Shown here: positions 10,098 to 19,622 of the stretch, in pieces
How positions within the stretch are numbered: the stretch's first letter is position 1
Layout: every line of letters begins with the position of its first letter
DNA from: VAZQ01 sp963739175
GTDB taxonomy: Bacteria; Pseudomonadota; Alphaproteobacteria; Rhizobiales; Xanthobacteraceae
Assembly (NCBI GenBank): GCA_963739175.1
Contig: CAVTZH010000009.1
Coordinates: 1,488,001 to 1,552,000, forward strand
DNA length: 64,000 bases
Reading direction: 5' to 3'
Position numbers and translations under genes: made by a program
Notes under the pieces: model-generated
Seen by the model: the letters and a program-made list of their open reading frames with translations, nothing else
What the model was told of the DNA's origin: nothing
Database searches by the model: none

Positions 10098-10565
10098 ATG
10101 TTCGTGCGTGTTGTGACGGTCGCAACGACCTTGCTTGTGGCATGGCCGGCGCTGGCGGAACCGCTTGGCGTTGACGCTGCGCGGCGTTTCGTGGTCGGCA
10201 AGACATTCGCCTACAGCTGTTTCGACGGCACCCGTGGTGCCGGTCGCATCCAGAGCGACCTGTCGGTCGCGGGCACCATCCAGATCCGCGGCAACGGACC
10301 GATCCGGTTCGTGCAGTTGCCGCCCGGCACGATCAAGGTCAAAGGCGAGTCGGTCTGCGCGTCCGTGCGCGGCATTCCGATGGAGCCGTGCTTCGTCGTC
10401 GACCGCACCGCCGCGGAGAGCTTCCGCGGCTCGGTCACGGGATTGCCGTTCGCCTACTGCGATTTCACCCGCCGCGGGCCGCGCACGCCGTCGGCGGTGC
10501 GCACGACGCATCGGACCTCGCAGCCGCTGTCGATCCAGGCGGCCGCGCCGCCGTCCGGCGACTGA
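10098..10565 (+). CDS. Secreted hypothetical protein
   Basis: A 155-residue protein with a clear signal peptide (cleavage near ALA-EP at about residue 20). The mature part contains FSCYxGTRGAG-like residues (YSCFDGTRGAG), four cysteines (about residues 39, 81, 96 and 116) that could form disulfides, and a disordered tail rich in Thr, Pro and Ser. Its function is not recognised. It starts 103 bp after the YhdH-like gene and converges on the DUF2339 gene 15 bp after its stop. Confidence 0.6.
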   Translation: MFVRVVTVATTLLVAWPALAEPLGVDAARRFVVGKTFAYSCFDGTRGAGRIQSDLSVAGTIQIRGNGPIRFVQLPPGTIKVKGESVCASVRGIPMEPCFVVDRTAAESFRGSVTGLPFAYCDFTRRGPRTPSAVRTTHRTSQPLSIQAAAPPSGD

Positions 10566-10580
10566 CAAAGCGCCACGCGC

Positions 10581-13434
10581 TCATCCACTCGGTGCGGCGC
10601 CCATTTCGGGCGCCGTTGCTTTTCGTGCCGGGAACAGCAGACGCTGGTAGAGCCAGCCGATGCCCATCAGCACCAGGCCGAGGCAGATGATCGACAGCGC
10701 CCGGTAGAGGCCCTGCACGTCGCGCAGATCGATGAAGAACACCTTGAAGGTGTCGAGGATGACCACCGCCGCCGAGGCGAGCCGCGCCGGCTGCGATTTG
10801 AGCGCAATGCCGATCAGCAGCAACGCGACCCCGAAGCCGAGCCACACCACCGAATAGGTGTAGTGCTCTGCGTCCGAGATGAACGGGGCGTTGAGCACCG
10901 GCCCGTGGAAGAGGGTGCGGACCTGGAGCGTGAGGTAGGCGAGCATCAGCACGATCGCCGCCGCGGCACACACGAAATAGTAGGGCTGCGGCCGCGTCGT
11001 CGCGGACGACGCGCGCCAGGATCGCCATCAGCACCGCCGGGATGCCGTAGCCGAGCAGGACGTAGTTGAAGAACGGTCCGCCGACCGGCGCACCGGTCAA
11101 CAACGGATTTTCGCGGAACCCAAGCGCGACGACGACGCTGATAAGCGCCAACCCGCCGAACACGCGCGCGGCGGCATCGTGGATGATGCTTCCACTGCGT
11201 GCGCGCTGGTGCTCGAAGCCGATCGCCATGGCGATCCAGATCGAGATCTGCAAGCCGGCCTCGCCCAGGCTCACCCGCGGCCGGAAAATGTCGCCGTCGT
11301 TCATCAGGTGGCGGATCTCGAGCATGGCGGTCAGTGCGGCAAACAGGATTGCCGCCAATTCCGCCATGCGCGCCGGCACGTCGTCGGCGCGCCGGCGCAG
11401 CACACGGCCGGCATACCAGAACGCCAGCGTGGGTACGCCATAGCCCCACAAGAGCCAGTTGAAGATCGGCGTCTTGCCCACGTCGCTGCCGACGATCTGA
11501 GGATCGAGCGCGATCCGCCCCATCACCAGGAGGATGATGACGCCGCAGAGGTTGCGCAGGATCGGCATCGGCTGCCGGTCGGCAATCAAGGCGATGCCGG
11601 GCACCATCAGGGCGAGCGCGACCGTCAGCCAGCCTTTCTCGAGTGCGAAGGTGAGCGCCAAGGCCAGCGCCGCGACCATGCCGGTCGCAAAGATCGCGCT
11701 GGCTTCGCGGATTCCCTCGCGCTCCTCGCGCTGCCAGAGGCGGAGCGCGGCGAGGGCGAACAGCGCGGCGAGCGCCAGCGCCATGATCGCGAACGGGATC
11801 GAACGTCCATAGGACGTCAGGCTGTAATAGAGCGCGATCAGGATGACCACCGGCGTCAGCACCGCGCAGGCTGCCCACAGCATGGAGAATTCCAGGCGCT
11901 GGGATCGCTCCTGCGCCCAATAGCCCATGCCGCCGAACACCGCGGCGGTGCCGGCGGCGAACAGCAGATGCTGGCCGCGGCCGGTGATCGTCCAGCTCGG
12001 CGGCGCGCCGTAGAACGGGCCGCGCGGCGACAACAGGATCTCGAAGTTGAAGTTCACCGCCCAGTGCACGATGACGAGCACGGCGAGCGCCGCTGCCACC
12101 GGCATTGCGAGGATCGTGGAGTCGCTGCGCCAGGCGATGATCGCGGTGGCGGCCGCCAGCATGAACAGCGTGATCAGCGAGGTGTTGGTGTGCGTCGTCA
12201 GCATCACGAGTGCGAAGGCGGCGACGAGATAGCCTGCCAGCACGCCGGAGGCGACCGGGCTCACCTGGCCGCGCGTTTCGGCCGGCCCATAGACCAGCCC
12301 GGGCACCAGGAAGACGGCCGCGAGTGCGAAGCCCGCCAAGGCGGAGAACGCGTGCGCGTGCAGCGATCCGGGACGCAGATCGTTCATGCCGACGAACGTC
12401 CACAGGATCGAGAACACTGCCGCGGTGATCGCGAGCCACCGCCACATCCGGTAGCGCGCGAGTGCATAGGCCGCCGCGGTGACCACGGTGAGGTAGACGT
12501 AGAGCGTCCAGTAGCTCGGCTGCGTCGTGCTCACGAGCAGCGGCGTCACATAGGCGCCGATCAGCCCGAGACCGCCGAGCGCGGGGCCGTGCTTGAGCGC
12601 GGCCGCGAGCGTTCCAAGCGCCACCAGCCCGAGCAGCAAAAAGGCCATGGCGGGCGAGAGGAATTTGTAGATTTCATAGGCCGCCCAGACGTCGGCATAG
12701 GCGATGGTGGTGCCGGCCGCGGTCAAAATGCTTGGGATGTGCGCGCGCGGCATCTGGTCGATGTCGGATGCGTTTTCCTTGCGACGCGCCAACTCGCCGA
12801 GACCGACCAGTAGCAGCGCGAGCACGGCACCTGCGGCGACGCGCAGCTCCGGGCCGAACAGGCCCTGCTCGATCGAGTAGCGCACCAAGAGGATGCCGCC
12901 GAGCGCCAGCGCGAAACCGCCCACCCAGACCACCAGTCGGGTGCCGAAGAATTGCTCCAGATTGAAAAAATTCGGCTGCGACGGCTCCGCCTGAGGTGGC
13001 GCAGACTCGGGCGGTGGCGGCTCCGTCGGCGGCTGCGCGGGAGGCTGCTCGGCGCTGTCGATGACGCCGGACTGCGGCAGCGGCTCGTCCCGAAAGCGCG
13101 CGGGAATCTCGTCGGCGTTGAAGGCCGCCGGCCGCGCGGTCGGGACCGTTTCGGCCGCTGTGACGGGAGGCCCCGGCGTCGGCAGCGCCGGCGCGGGTTC
13201 GACGGCAGCTGCGTCGCGCAGCGAGGTTTCCGGCGCGAGCTCGGTGCGTGGCGCCGTTTGGGTGTCGCCCGTTGCTGCGGCGGCCGCTGCCGCCGGTGCT
13301 CCCGACGTGCCGAGGCGTTCCACGAGCGCGCGGATCGTGGCCTCAAGTCGCTCGATCTCGCCGCGCAACGTGCTCGTGCGATTCATCGAAACGACTGCGA
13401 GGACGAGGAGGGCGATCAGGAAGATGAATTCCAC
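10581..13434 (-). pseudogene. DUF2339 polytopic membrane protein, one frameshift
   Basis: A very large membrane protein (about 950 residues if intact). The N-terminus has a membrane segment, a short coiled coil (EIERLEATIRALVERL) and a Pro/Ala linker to about residue 155. Then FGTRLVVWVGGFALALGGILLVRYSIEQG opens a run of many membrane helices. The frame is broken near 10,980; one extra base restores YYFVCAAAAIVLM through the last four helices, including FKVFFIDLRDVQGLYRALSI, to the stop at 10,581. Function unknown; an envelope role is usually guessed. The break could be an assembly error, since everything downstream is well conserved. Confidence 0.8.
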
Positions 13435-13480
13435 GGTCTCGACCTTTGTTTTGCTCGGCGCGCCGCAGCGCGCCTCGCGT

Positions 13481-14035
13481 TCAATTCATCACGTCGGTGT
13501 AGGTGCGGCCGGTAAGCGCCGCGGGAACAAGCGCCGCTGGTAAAGGATTCCGCCGCGGACGATGCGCATCCCGGGGCCGAACCAGCCCTGCTCGATCGAA
13601 TAGCGAACCAGGAAGAAGCCCGCGAACGCCAGCGCGACACCGCCGACCCAGACCGTCCATCGGGTGCCGAAACGCTCGTCGGAGCCTGGGTTCGGCCGGA
13701 GCCGACGGAGGCGGCGGCGAGGGCGGCACCGAGGCCGCGGCGGCTGGCCTCGGCGGCGCAGCGGGCTCAGCCGGGCTGGCGGCGGGCGGCGGCGGCACCG
13801 GTCGCGGCGGCTCCGGGGCAGGGGGCTCGGCGGTAGCGGCGGGCGCGGACGGCACCTGCGACAGTGGCGCGGCTGCTGCTGCGGCGGCCGGCGCGGCGTC
13901 TTGGCGCTTCTGAAAGTCGGCAAAACGTTGTTCAAGGGCGCGTACACGATCACGCGCACCGACGGCGATCACCAGACCTGGGATTGCGATGATCGGGGAC
14001 GACAGCACCGGCAGTACTGCCAAAGCAATATCCAT
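13481..14035 (-). pseudogene. Remnant of a second DUF2339 gene (internal deletion plus frameshift)
   Basis: The first about 115 residues look like a DUF2339 N-terminus (membrane segment, coiled coil RVRALEQRFADFQKR, long Pro/Ala linker). After a frameshift near 13,690 the next frame reads FGTRWTVWVGGVALAFAGFFLVRYSIEQG, the family signature, but after RIVRGG it jumps directly to LYQRRLFPRR, which matches the extreme C-terminus of the neighbouring paralog (LYQRLLFPAR). About 2 kb of middle sequence is therefore missing. It lies 46 bp upstream of the larger DUF2339 gene on the same strand: an old tandem pair of which this copy has collapsed. Confidence 0.75.
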
Positions 14036-14803
14036 AATGGGCTCCCCAGCCGCCTGCTTCGGCAGGATGCTAGTCGGTTGTGAGTCCTGGCGGAAGTTGG
14101 TTGCCGTGGATTGTGGAGTGGTTCGAACAGGTTGGATGTATTCTTTTTAATGTGGAGAGAGGTTCATGCTGGGCCCGCCCCGGTCGCGCTCAGCGGCTCG
14201 CGGATTCCGTGTGCAGTCGCGTGGCGATTCCACATCTCAAAATGGGGGTAGCGGGGATAAGTGCGGATCGTCACAAGAGCCGCACAATGATCAAAATCGT
14301 ACCACACCCGGGACAAACTTATTGCCAAGCATCAACCATGCCCGCTTGAAACCGACGTTCCTTGGACATCGGCGGCACGGGCTGGGGATGGGTGGTAGCT
14401 GAGTGAGGGTCTGCTGCGCGTATGGTTCAGTGCGTATGGTCCAGTGTGCGTGTGTACCTGTTGCGTAGAGTAGACCCACTGCACGGGGGTGTAGCATGTG
14501 GGCGTTGTTGTTGCGACGGCCGAGTGGGCCGATCAATGTGATCCGGATATGGACGTCGACTTTCCGCGCTGTTGTGGTCTTCGTCTCACCGAATGCCGCG
14601 CACCAGGATAGGGAGCGGCGGTCGATCTGGGCGACCTTCGGTCGCTAAGTGCGGATCTCTTCCTACACTGACGGTTTGCGATCGCGGCAGCAGGACGCTG
14701 CCGGCGCAAGGCTCGATGCGCGCCGCTTGCGGCTCGCATCCCCGACAGTGACATCCGCACAAACCATAACGATAAAATCGAATCTGTTCCGGAGAACGCT
14801 ACG
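14036..14803. other. Gene-free stretch of about 770 bp
   Basis: Short frames exist on both strands but none has a ribosome site with family-like protein sequence, and composition is less GC-rich than the neighbours. It carries divergent-looking upstream regions for the DUF2339 remnant and the YbjN gene. No tRNA, transposase or clear repeat is seen. Confidence 0.5.
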
Positions 14804-15310
14804 ATGAGTATGTCACACGGGGATGAAGTTACGCTCGACCGCAAGAGCCCGCTCGACATTGCGGAACACATGGCGCGCTCGAACGCATGGCCGTTCGAGC
14901 GCACCAATGAGAGCGAGATTACGTTGCTGGTGCGCGGCAAATGGACCGACTACCGGGTGTCGTTCTCCTGGATGACGGGACTTGAAGCGTTGCACGTCGC
15001 GTGCGCGTTCGACGTCAAGGTGCCGGAGCGCTCGCAGGCCGAGGTGCAGAAGCTGATCGCGCTGATCAATGCGCGGCTGTGGGTCGGGCACTTCGATCTC
15101 TGGCCGGAAGACGGCATGGTGCTGCATCGTCATTCGCTGGTGCTGTCGGGCGGCGTCGAGGCCTCCAAGAGCCAATGCGAGGTGCTGCTCTCGAGCGGGC
15201 TCGAGGCCTGCGAACGCTACTACCCGGCGTTCCAGTTCGTCGTGTGGGCGGGCGAGGGCGCGCGCGAGGCGATGGAAGCCGCGATGTTCGAGACCGCGGG
15301 CCAAGCGTAG
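14804..15310 (+). CDS. YbjN domain-containing protein
   Basis: A 168-residue cytoplasmic protein matching the alphaproteobacterial YbjN-like family: PLDIAEHMARSNAWPFERTNESEI, a WTDYRVSFSW strand, LEALHVACAFDVKVP, LNARLWVGHFDLW-type core (ALINARLWVGHFDLWP), and FVVWAGEGAREAMEAAMFET at the end. These proteins are small alpha/beta folds resembling secretion chaperones; a role as a sensory or chaperone-like protein is suggested for the family but not defined. The start follows CCGGAGAA. It is followed by an intergenic palindrome and a convergent gene. Confidence 0.85.
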   Translation: MSMSHGDEVTLDRKSPLDIAEHMARSNAWPFERTNESEITLLVRGKWTDYRVSFSWMTGLEALHVACAFDVKVPERSQAEVQKLIALINARLWVGHFDLWPEDGMVLHRHSLVLSGGVEASKSQCEVLLSSGLEACERYYPAFQFVVWAGEGAREAMEAAMFETAGQA

Positions 15311-15324
15311 ACGTTGTCGCGTTT

Positions 15325-15367
15325 GAGCATGTCCGAAAACCGGTTTCCACTTTTCGGGATCATGCTC
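15325..15367. repeat. Rhizobial intergenic palindrome, copy 2
   Basis: GAGCATG, CCGAAAACCGGTTTCCAC and GATCATGCTC in the same order as the copy at 3,117-3,165, again between two convergent genes. Its end overlaps the stop of the NadQ-like gene, so it could be a bidirectional terminator. Confidence 0.75.
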
Positions 15368-16350
15368 TAGCCGCGGCCGCCGAGACGCAGTCCCGCGGCC
15401 GGACGTTCCGCCAGCACGTCACGGCGGAATCGAAACAGCGCTGCCGGCCGTCCGCCGGTCGCGGTCGACAGCTCGCCGGTCGGTTCGACCAGTGCTCCCG
15501 TCTCCACCAGGCGGCGGAAGTTCTGCTTGTGCACGCGCCGCCCGGAGATCGCTTCGACCGTGCGCTGCAATTCCGTCAGCGTGAATTCACGCGGCATCAG
15601 CTCGAACACCACCGGGCGATATTTCAGCTTGGCGCGCAGCCGTGCGATCGCGGTCGCAAGGATGCGGCGATGGTCGAAGCGCATCGGCTCGCCCAGCGCC
15701 GGTAGCGTGTTGCGCGCCAGCGCCGCTTCGCGCCCGTCGCGCCGCGCTTCCTCGATCAGTCCGGCCTCGTAGAGCAACTCGTAGCGGTCAAGCACGCGCT
15801 CCTCGTCCCACGGGCTGCCGCCGGTGCCGAAGGTGAAGCGCAGCCGCTCGCGCCGCCCGAGCGCATGCGTCGCTTCCGGGCCGGCGGTCGAGGCCCACTC
15901 GTTGAGCAGCGGCAGGATCGTCTTGTCGAGAATTGCCGGACGGGCCTCGCGCCAGTCCTCCCACGGAAAGAACCGATACCACGGCTGGAAGCCGGCGCCG
16001 GGCACGCGCAGCGCGTTGTCGGACATGCGGGTGAGCGCGAGATAGCCGACCGACACCATGTGCGCCTCGGTGTCGCCGGGGCGCGCATGACGGCCGCGGT
16101 CGCCGAAGGTGTAGAGCTGCTCGACATAGCCGACGGTCAGGCCGGTCTGCGCCTCGACCCAGGCGCGCAACCCGATCTCGAAGGTACGATGTGAAAGCGG
16201 GTCGAACGGCCCGAACGGCAGTCCCGTGCGCTCCTCGTCCTGAGCGCCACCGGCTTCGCCGGCGGCCAGGATGGCGGGCTCCTCATCCTCGACCGTCACG
16301 ATTGCGGCGGTGAGGCCGATCTCGATGGGGGTGAGGGGAGAGTCGGACAT
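15367..16350 (-). CDS. nadQ: NadQ-like Nudix-domain transcriptional regulator
   Basis: A 327-residue protein. Residues 10-150 resemble a Nudix-like domain (TAAIVTVEDEEPAILAA, PFDPLSHRTFEIGLRAWVEAQTGL, VEQLYTFGDRGR) in which the catalytic Nudix box is not recognisable, as expected for a ligand sensor. The C-terminal part (about 240-320) looks like a winged helix: FELMPREFTLTELQRTVEAISGRRVHKQNFRRLVE and a GRPAALFRF wing. This architecture is that of NadQ (COG4111), the proposed repressor of NAD synthesis genes in Alphaproteobacteria. The nadA operator 10 kb away supports it. Assignment is by pattern recognition. Confidence 0.65.
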   Translation of the reverse strand: MSDSPLTPIEIGLTAAIVTVEDEEPAILAAGEAGGAQDEERTGLPFGPFDPLSHRTFEIGLRAWVEAQTGLTVGYVEQLYTFGDRGRHARPGDTEAHMVSVGYLALTRMSDNALRVPGAGFQPWYRFFPWEDWREARPAILDKTILPLLNEWASTAGPEATHALGRRERLRFTFGTGGSPWDEERVLDRYELLYEAGLIEEARRDGREAALARNTLPALGEPMRFDHRRILATAIARLRAKLKYRPVVFELMPREFTLTELQRTVEAISGRRVHKQNFRRLVETGALVEPTGELSTATGGRPAALFRFRRDVLAERPAAGLRLGGRG

Positions 16351-16375
16351 GGGGCAATCATAGCAAACGATCGCC

Positions 16376-17392
16376 CTATTCGTAGATCGCGCGCGCCTGC
16401 TTCAGGACCTCGGGCGAGGCGCCCGACATCTTGGCAACGATCGCTTCCGCGGTTTCGCCGGGCAGCGGCTGCACCGGATGACCGAGCTTCTGCATGTCGG
16501 CCTGGAAGGCCGGGTCCTTCATGGTCGCGTTGAACGCCGCCCGCAGGATCGCGAGCCGGTCCGGCGGCACTTGCTTCGACATGATGAACGGCCGGCCGAT
16601 CTCGTCGCCGCCGCTGAGCACGTTCAGGAGCGCACGCTGCTCTTCGGTCTTGGCGAAGGTGCCGATATAGACCGCGCTTTCCGGGATCTCCTCGCTGCGC
16701 TTCTGGGAGAAGCGCACGAACGGGTGGACCTTTTTCTCGTTGACCCACGCGGGCGTGATCGATGCATAGGCGCCGCAGTCGCCGTCGAGCTCGCCGCGCT
16801 CGATCGCTATGCGTTGCTCGGCGCTGCCGGGAAAGCCGAGGATCTGGCGCACCGGTGCGTTGAACACGATGCGCAGGATTGCGCCGTTGATGTAGTTGCC
16901 AGCGCCCTTGGCGGTGGTGCCGAGGATGAACGACTTACGGCTCATCATGTCGGCCCAGGTCTTCACGCCGTTAGGACCGAAGCCGTAGCAGACCCGGTAG
17001 TCGGCGGCGACGACGCCAAGCCAGGACACGTTGCGGAAATCGACTTTCACCGTTTCCGGCTGCACGAGCGATTGCGTCACCAGGCCGGGGTTGAAGGTCA
17101 CGATCGTCGTGCCGTCGCGCGGCAGCGTGGCGTCGAGATTGCGCACCGCCGATAGCGAGCCGGCGCCGGGCGCGTTCTGCACGATGACATTCGGATTGCC
17201 GGGGATGTGCTTGCCGATGTGGCGCGCGACGGCGCGGCCGTTGATGTCATAGCCGCCTGCTGGCGTGAAACCGACCACGATATTGACGGTCTTGCCCTTG
17301 TAGAAGTCGGCCTGTGCGTGGGCGGGCGCTGCGAAGCAAGCTGACAGGGCGAGCGTGCAGGCAACGCTCAGGCTGAAGCGGATGTGGGTCAA
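16376..17392 (-). CDS. Tripartite tricarboxylate transporter receptor (Bug/TctC type) 1
   Basis: A 338-residue periplasmic binding protein with a signal peptide (about 26 residues, ending AHA-QA). The mature part begins DFYKGKTVNIVVGFTPAGGYD, has ARHIGKHIPGNPNVIVQN, then PGAGSLSAV, the usual ligand-pocket loops of the Bug family. It should present a carboxylate to a TctAB permease, but no permease gene is adjacent: an orphan receptor as is common for the family. It begins 25 bp after the NadQ-like gene start region on the same strand and precedes it in transcription order. Confidence 0.88.
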   Translation of the reverse strand: MTHIRFSLSVACTLALSACFAAPAHAQADFYKGKTVNIVVGFTPAGGYDINGRAVARHIGKHIPGNPNVIVQNAPGAGSLSAVRNLDATLPRDGTTIVTFNPGLVTQSLVQPETVKVDFRNVSWLGVVAADYRVCYGFGPNGVKTWADMMSRKSFILGTTAKGAGNYINGAILRIVFNAPVRQILGFPGSAEQRIAIERGELDGDCGAYASITPAWVNEKKVHPFVRFSQKRSEEIPESAVYIGTFAKTEEQRALLNVLSGGDEIGRPFIMSKQVPPDRLAILRAAFNATMKDPAFQADMQKLGHPVQPLPGETAEAIVAKMSGASPEVLKQARAIYE

Positions 17393-17517
17393 GGCGAGGT
17401 CTCCCCGGATGTTTTTCTGCTACCCCGATGGAAGCCTAGGGTGCCGCGCCCGCGTGAACAATAGGGCGCAATGGCGCGGTTTGACGCGCCGCGGGCGCAG
17501 GCGGGAGCTATCCGGGG

Positions 17518-17730
17518 TTACGCCATCCGGGCGGAAGCGGTTTCGGCCTCGCGTTCCTGCAGCCGCGACACCGCCAGCATGGTGACGCCGCCGATCGCGC
17601 CCGAGATCAGCCCGACCAGCACATCGCGCTCCGACAAATTCAAGAGGTTGGCGGCGATGAAGAAGCCGAACACGAAGAACGACACACCGATGGTGATGGT
17701 CACGGTCTGCTGCTTGACGTAGTCCAGCAT
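17518..17730 (-). CDS. Small single- or double-span membrane protein
   Basis: A 70-residue protein with hydrophobic segments at about residues 11-31 (ITIGVSFFVFGFFIAANLL) and 37-54, then a charged tail LQEREAETASARMA. No family is recognised. It is isolated, with about 125 bp of empty sequence on each side, and reads in the direction of the Bug receptor gene. The regular Met start and amphipathic layout support it being real, but it could be spurious. Confidence 0.5.
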   Translation of the reverse strand: MLDYVKQQTVTITIGVSFFVFGFFIAANLLNLSERDVLVGLISGAIGGVTMLAVSRLQEREAETASARMA

Positions 17731-17854
17731 GGCGGTGGGCTCCGCGTCGATCCATACCTACGCTAGGGAACACTCATGAACTCGCGATTAGCGGCGTTGC
17801 TGCAAGTTGCGGTGACTTTGGCAACGCCTGGTTAACGGAGCGCCGTGATACGCG

Positions 17855-18361
17855 CTATTCGAGCTCCAGCAGGAACGGGACTGCCTCGTAGGCACTCGTG
17901 CCAATCCCGATGGCGCTGATCGCGTCGACCATGCGGCCGTTGCGTCCCAGGACGTCATCGGCGATCGACACGATGCGGCGGTTCGGCGACGCCGTGTCGG
18001 AGCGTCGTCGTAGTTCCTGCGCGATCTGCAATTCCGCGCGCCCGGGATTGAGCGCGCAGGCGGCCACGAATGCGCCCGCGGTCGAGCGGCTGATGCCGGC
18101 ATAGCAATGCACGACCAGCGGCGTCGCGCGGTCCCAACCGCGCGCGAAGGCGATGAGCTTGCGCACATGCTCCTCGCCAGGCGCGACATAGCCGTCGGCC
18201 GGCTCCGGGATGTCGTCCATGCCCAGCATCAGGTGCTTGTCCTCGGCAATGCACTTGGGGCGCGTCACCAGATGCAGGTCGCGCAACAGCGTTACGACGT
18301 GACGGGCGCCGGTTTCCTCGACGATGCGGTGCAGGCGGGACAGCGAGCAGACGTAAATCAT
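17855..18361 (-). CDS. Tyrosine phosphatase-like protein
   Basis: A 168-residue cytoplasmic protein starting at MIYVCSLSRL. The P-loop is HCYAGISRS, which fits the C(X)5R(S/T) signature of cysteine-based phosphatases, and an upstream DDIPEPADGY supplies a possible general-acid aspartate. Related rhizobial proteins are annotated as tyrosine or dual-specificity phosphatases. It is the last of four genes reading ygfZ, tag, HD phosphohydrolase, phosphatase, beginning 38 bp after the third. The natural substrate is unknown. Confidence 0.75.
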   Translation of the reverse strand: MIYVCSLSRLHRIVEETGARHVVTLLRDLHLVTRPKCIAEDKHLMLGMDDIPEPADGYVAPGEEHVRKLIAFARGWDRATPLVVHCYAGISRSTAGAFVAACALNPGRAELQIAQELRRRSDTASPNRRIVSIADDVLGRNGRMVDAISAIGIGTSAYEAVPFLLELE

Positions 18362-18399
18362 GGCGCCTATATATGCCGGCGGATGATGTCGCGAAAGCG

Positions 18400-19023
18400 T
18401 CAGTCGCGAAACAGTCGTGCAAAGCGCTCGAGATAGCGGGCCTCGGCGGTTTCCGCCGGCCACGGCGTCAGGTAGTCGCGCAGTGTCGCGGCAGACAGCG
18501 CCGGCGGCTTGCCGAAGAATCGCCCGGCTTCCGCCGCGGTGAAGCCCGCGAGTCGCGTCGCCTCGAGATACGCGGCGCCCTGGTCGGCGGCCTTGATCAG
18601 CGCGAGCAGCTCGGCCGACGGCGCCGCCGTCAAACCGAATCGGATATGGATGGCGGCAAGCAGCCGCGCCTCCACCGCCTTGTAGTTGTCGCCGATCACC
18701 GCCTTGAACGGCGAGATCATGTCGCCGATCACGTATTCTGGCGCGTCGTGCAGCAGTACCGCGAGCCGGCCCGCCCGGTCGAGCCGCGATTGCTGACGCG
18801 CGATGGTCTCGACCAGCAGGCAATGCTGCGCCACCGAGAAGATATGCGCACCGATGGTCTGGCCGTTCCAGCGCGCGACCCGCGCCAGGCCGTGGGCGAT
18901 GTCCTCCATTTCGACGTCAAGCGGCGAGGGATCGAGCAGGTCGAGCCGGCGTCCCGACAGCATGCGCTGCCAGGCGCGCGGTCGGGCGCCCGGTTTTGCC
19001 GTTGTTCGTGTGGAGCGTTTCAC
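18400..19023 (-). CDS. HD-domain phosphohydrolase (YfbR-like)
   Basis: A 207-residue protein. Metal ligands are visible in AHIFSVAQHC and LLHDAPEYVIGD, which fit the H...HD...D pattern, with a later IKAADQGAAYLEATR as the distal Asp region. Relatives include 5'-deoxynucleotidases such as YfbR, so a role in nucleotide clean-up is likely. The start is a GTG overlapping the tag stop (GTGA), pointing to translational coupling. Another GTG/ATG upstream would only extend into tag. Confidence 0.8.
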   Translation of the reverse strand: MKRSTRTTAKPGARPRAWQRMLSGRRLDLLDPSPLDVEMEDIAHGLARVARWNGQTIGAHIFSVAQHCLLVETIARQQSRLDRAGRLAVLLHDAPEYVIGDMISPFKAVIGDNYKAVEARLLAAIHIRFGLTAAPSAELLALIKAADQGAAYLEATRLAGFTAAEAGRFFGKPPALSAATLRDYLTPWPAETAEARYLERFARLFRD

Positions 19024-19622
19024 TTCGCCAGTTTCTTGCACGCCGCGTGGCGGTGGCAAGTGACGAGGTGGTCGTTGACCATGCCGACCGCCTGCATGAA
19101 GGCGTAGACGATGGTCGGACCGACGAACTTGAAGCCGCGCCCGGCAAGGTCCTTCGAGATGGCGCGCGACACTGCGGTCTCGGCCGGCACCTGCTTGATG
19201 CTGCGGAAATTGTTGACCTTCGGCTTGCCGTCGCAGAAATCCCAAAGCAGCTGCGAGAAGCCTGGGCCTTTCTCCATGATGTCGAGCCACGCGCGCGCCG
19301 AGAGCAGGGTGCCCTCGATCTTCAAGCGATTGCGCACGATGCCGGCGTCCTGCATCAAGCGCTCGACCTTTTTCGGTGTGTAGCGTGCGATCTTCTCCGG
19401 CGCGAAATCGTCGAAAGCCTTCCGGAAATTGTCGCGCTTGCGCAGGATGGTGATCCACGACAGGCCGGCCTGGAAGCCGTCGAGGATCAGTTTTTCAAAG
19501 AGCGCGCGGTCGTCGAATTCGGGCACGCCCCATTCGTCGTCGTGGTAGGCGACGTAGAGCGGGTCTTCCTTCGGCCAGGGGCAGCGCTTAAGGCCGTCGG
19601 CATGTTTGATCGATGACGTCAT
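19020..19622 (-). CDS. tag: DNA-3-methyladenine glycosylase I
   Basis: A 200-residue base-excision repair enzyme removing 3-methyladenine. Family signatures are RCPWPKEDPLYVAYHDDEWGVP (with the conserved Cys, Glu and Trp), FEKLILDGFQAGLSW with the catalytic-region Glu, and KFVGPTIVYAFMQAVGMVNDH, plus a Cys/His pair at the end (CHRH) which with the N-terminal Cys and His would form the structural zinc site. The ATG overlaps the ygfZ stop as ATGA, so it is coupled to it. Confidence 0.95.
   Translation of the reverse strand: MTSSIKHADGLKRCPWPKEDPLYVAYHDDEWGVPEFDDRALFEKLILDGFQAGLSWITILRKRDNFRKAFDDFAPEKIARYTPKKVERLMQDAGIVRNRLKIEGTLLSARAWLDIMEKGPGFSQLLWDFCDGKPKVNNFRSIKQVPAETAVSRAISKDLAGRGFKFVGPTIVYAFMQAVGMVNDHLVTCHRHAACKKLAK

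Noticed and set aside
10581..13434. Two separate genes for the DUF2339 N- and C-terminal parts
   Set aside because: The C-terminal frame has no ribosome site and continues family sequence exactly where the first frame loses it, so one frameshifted gene is the better reading.
14036..14803. Genes in the 770-bp gap
   Set aside because: Several frames of 70-90 codons exist on both strands, but none has a ribosome site with protein-like composition.
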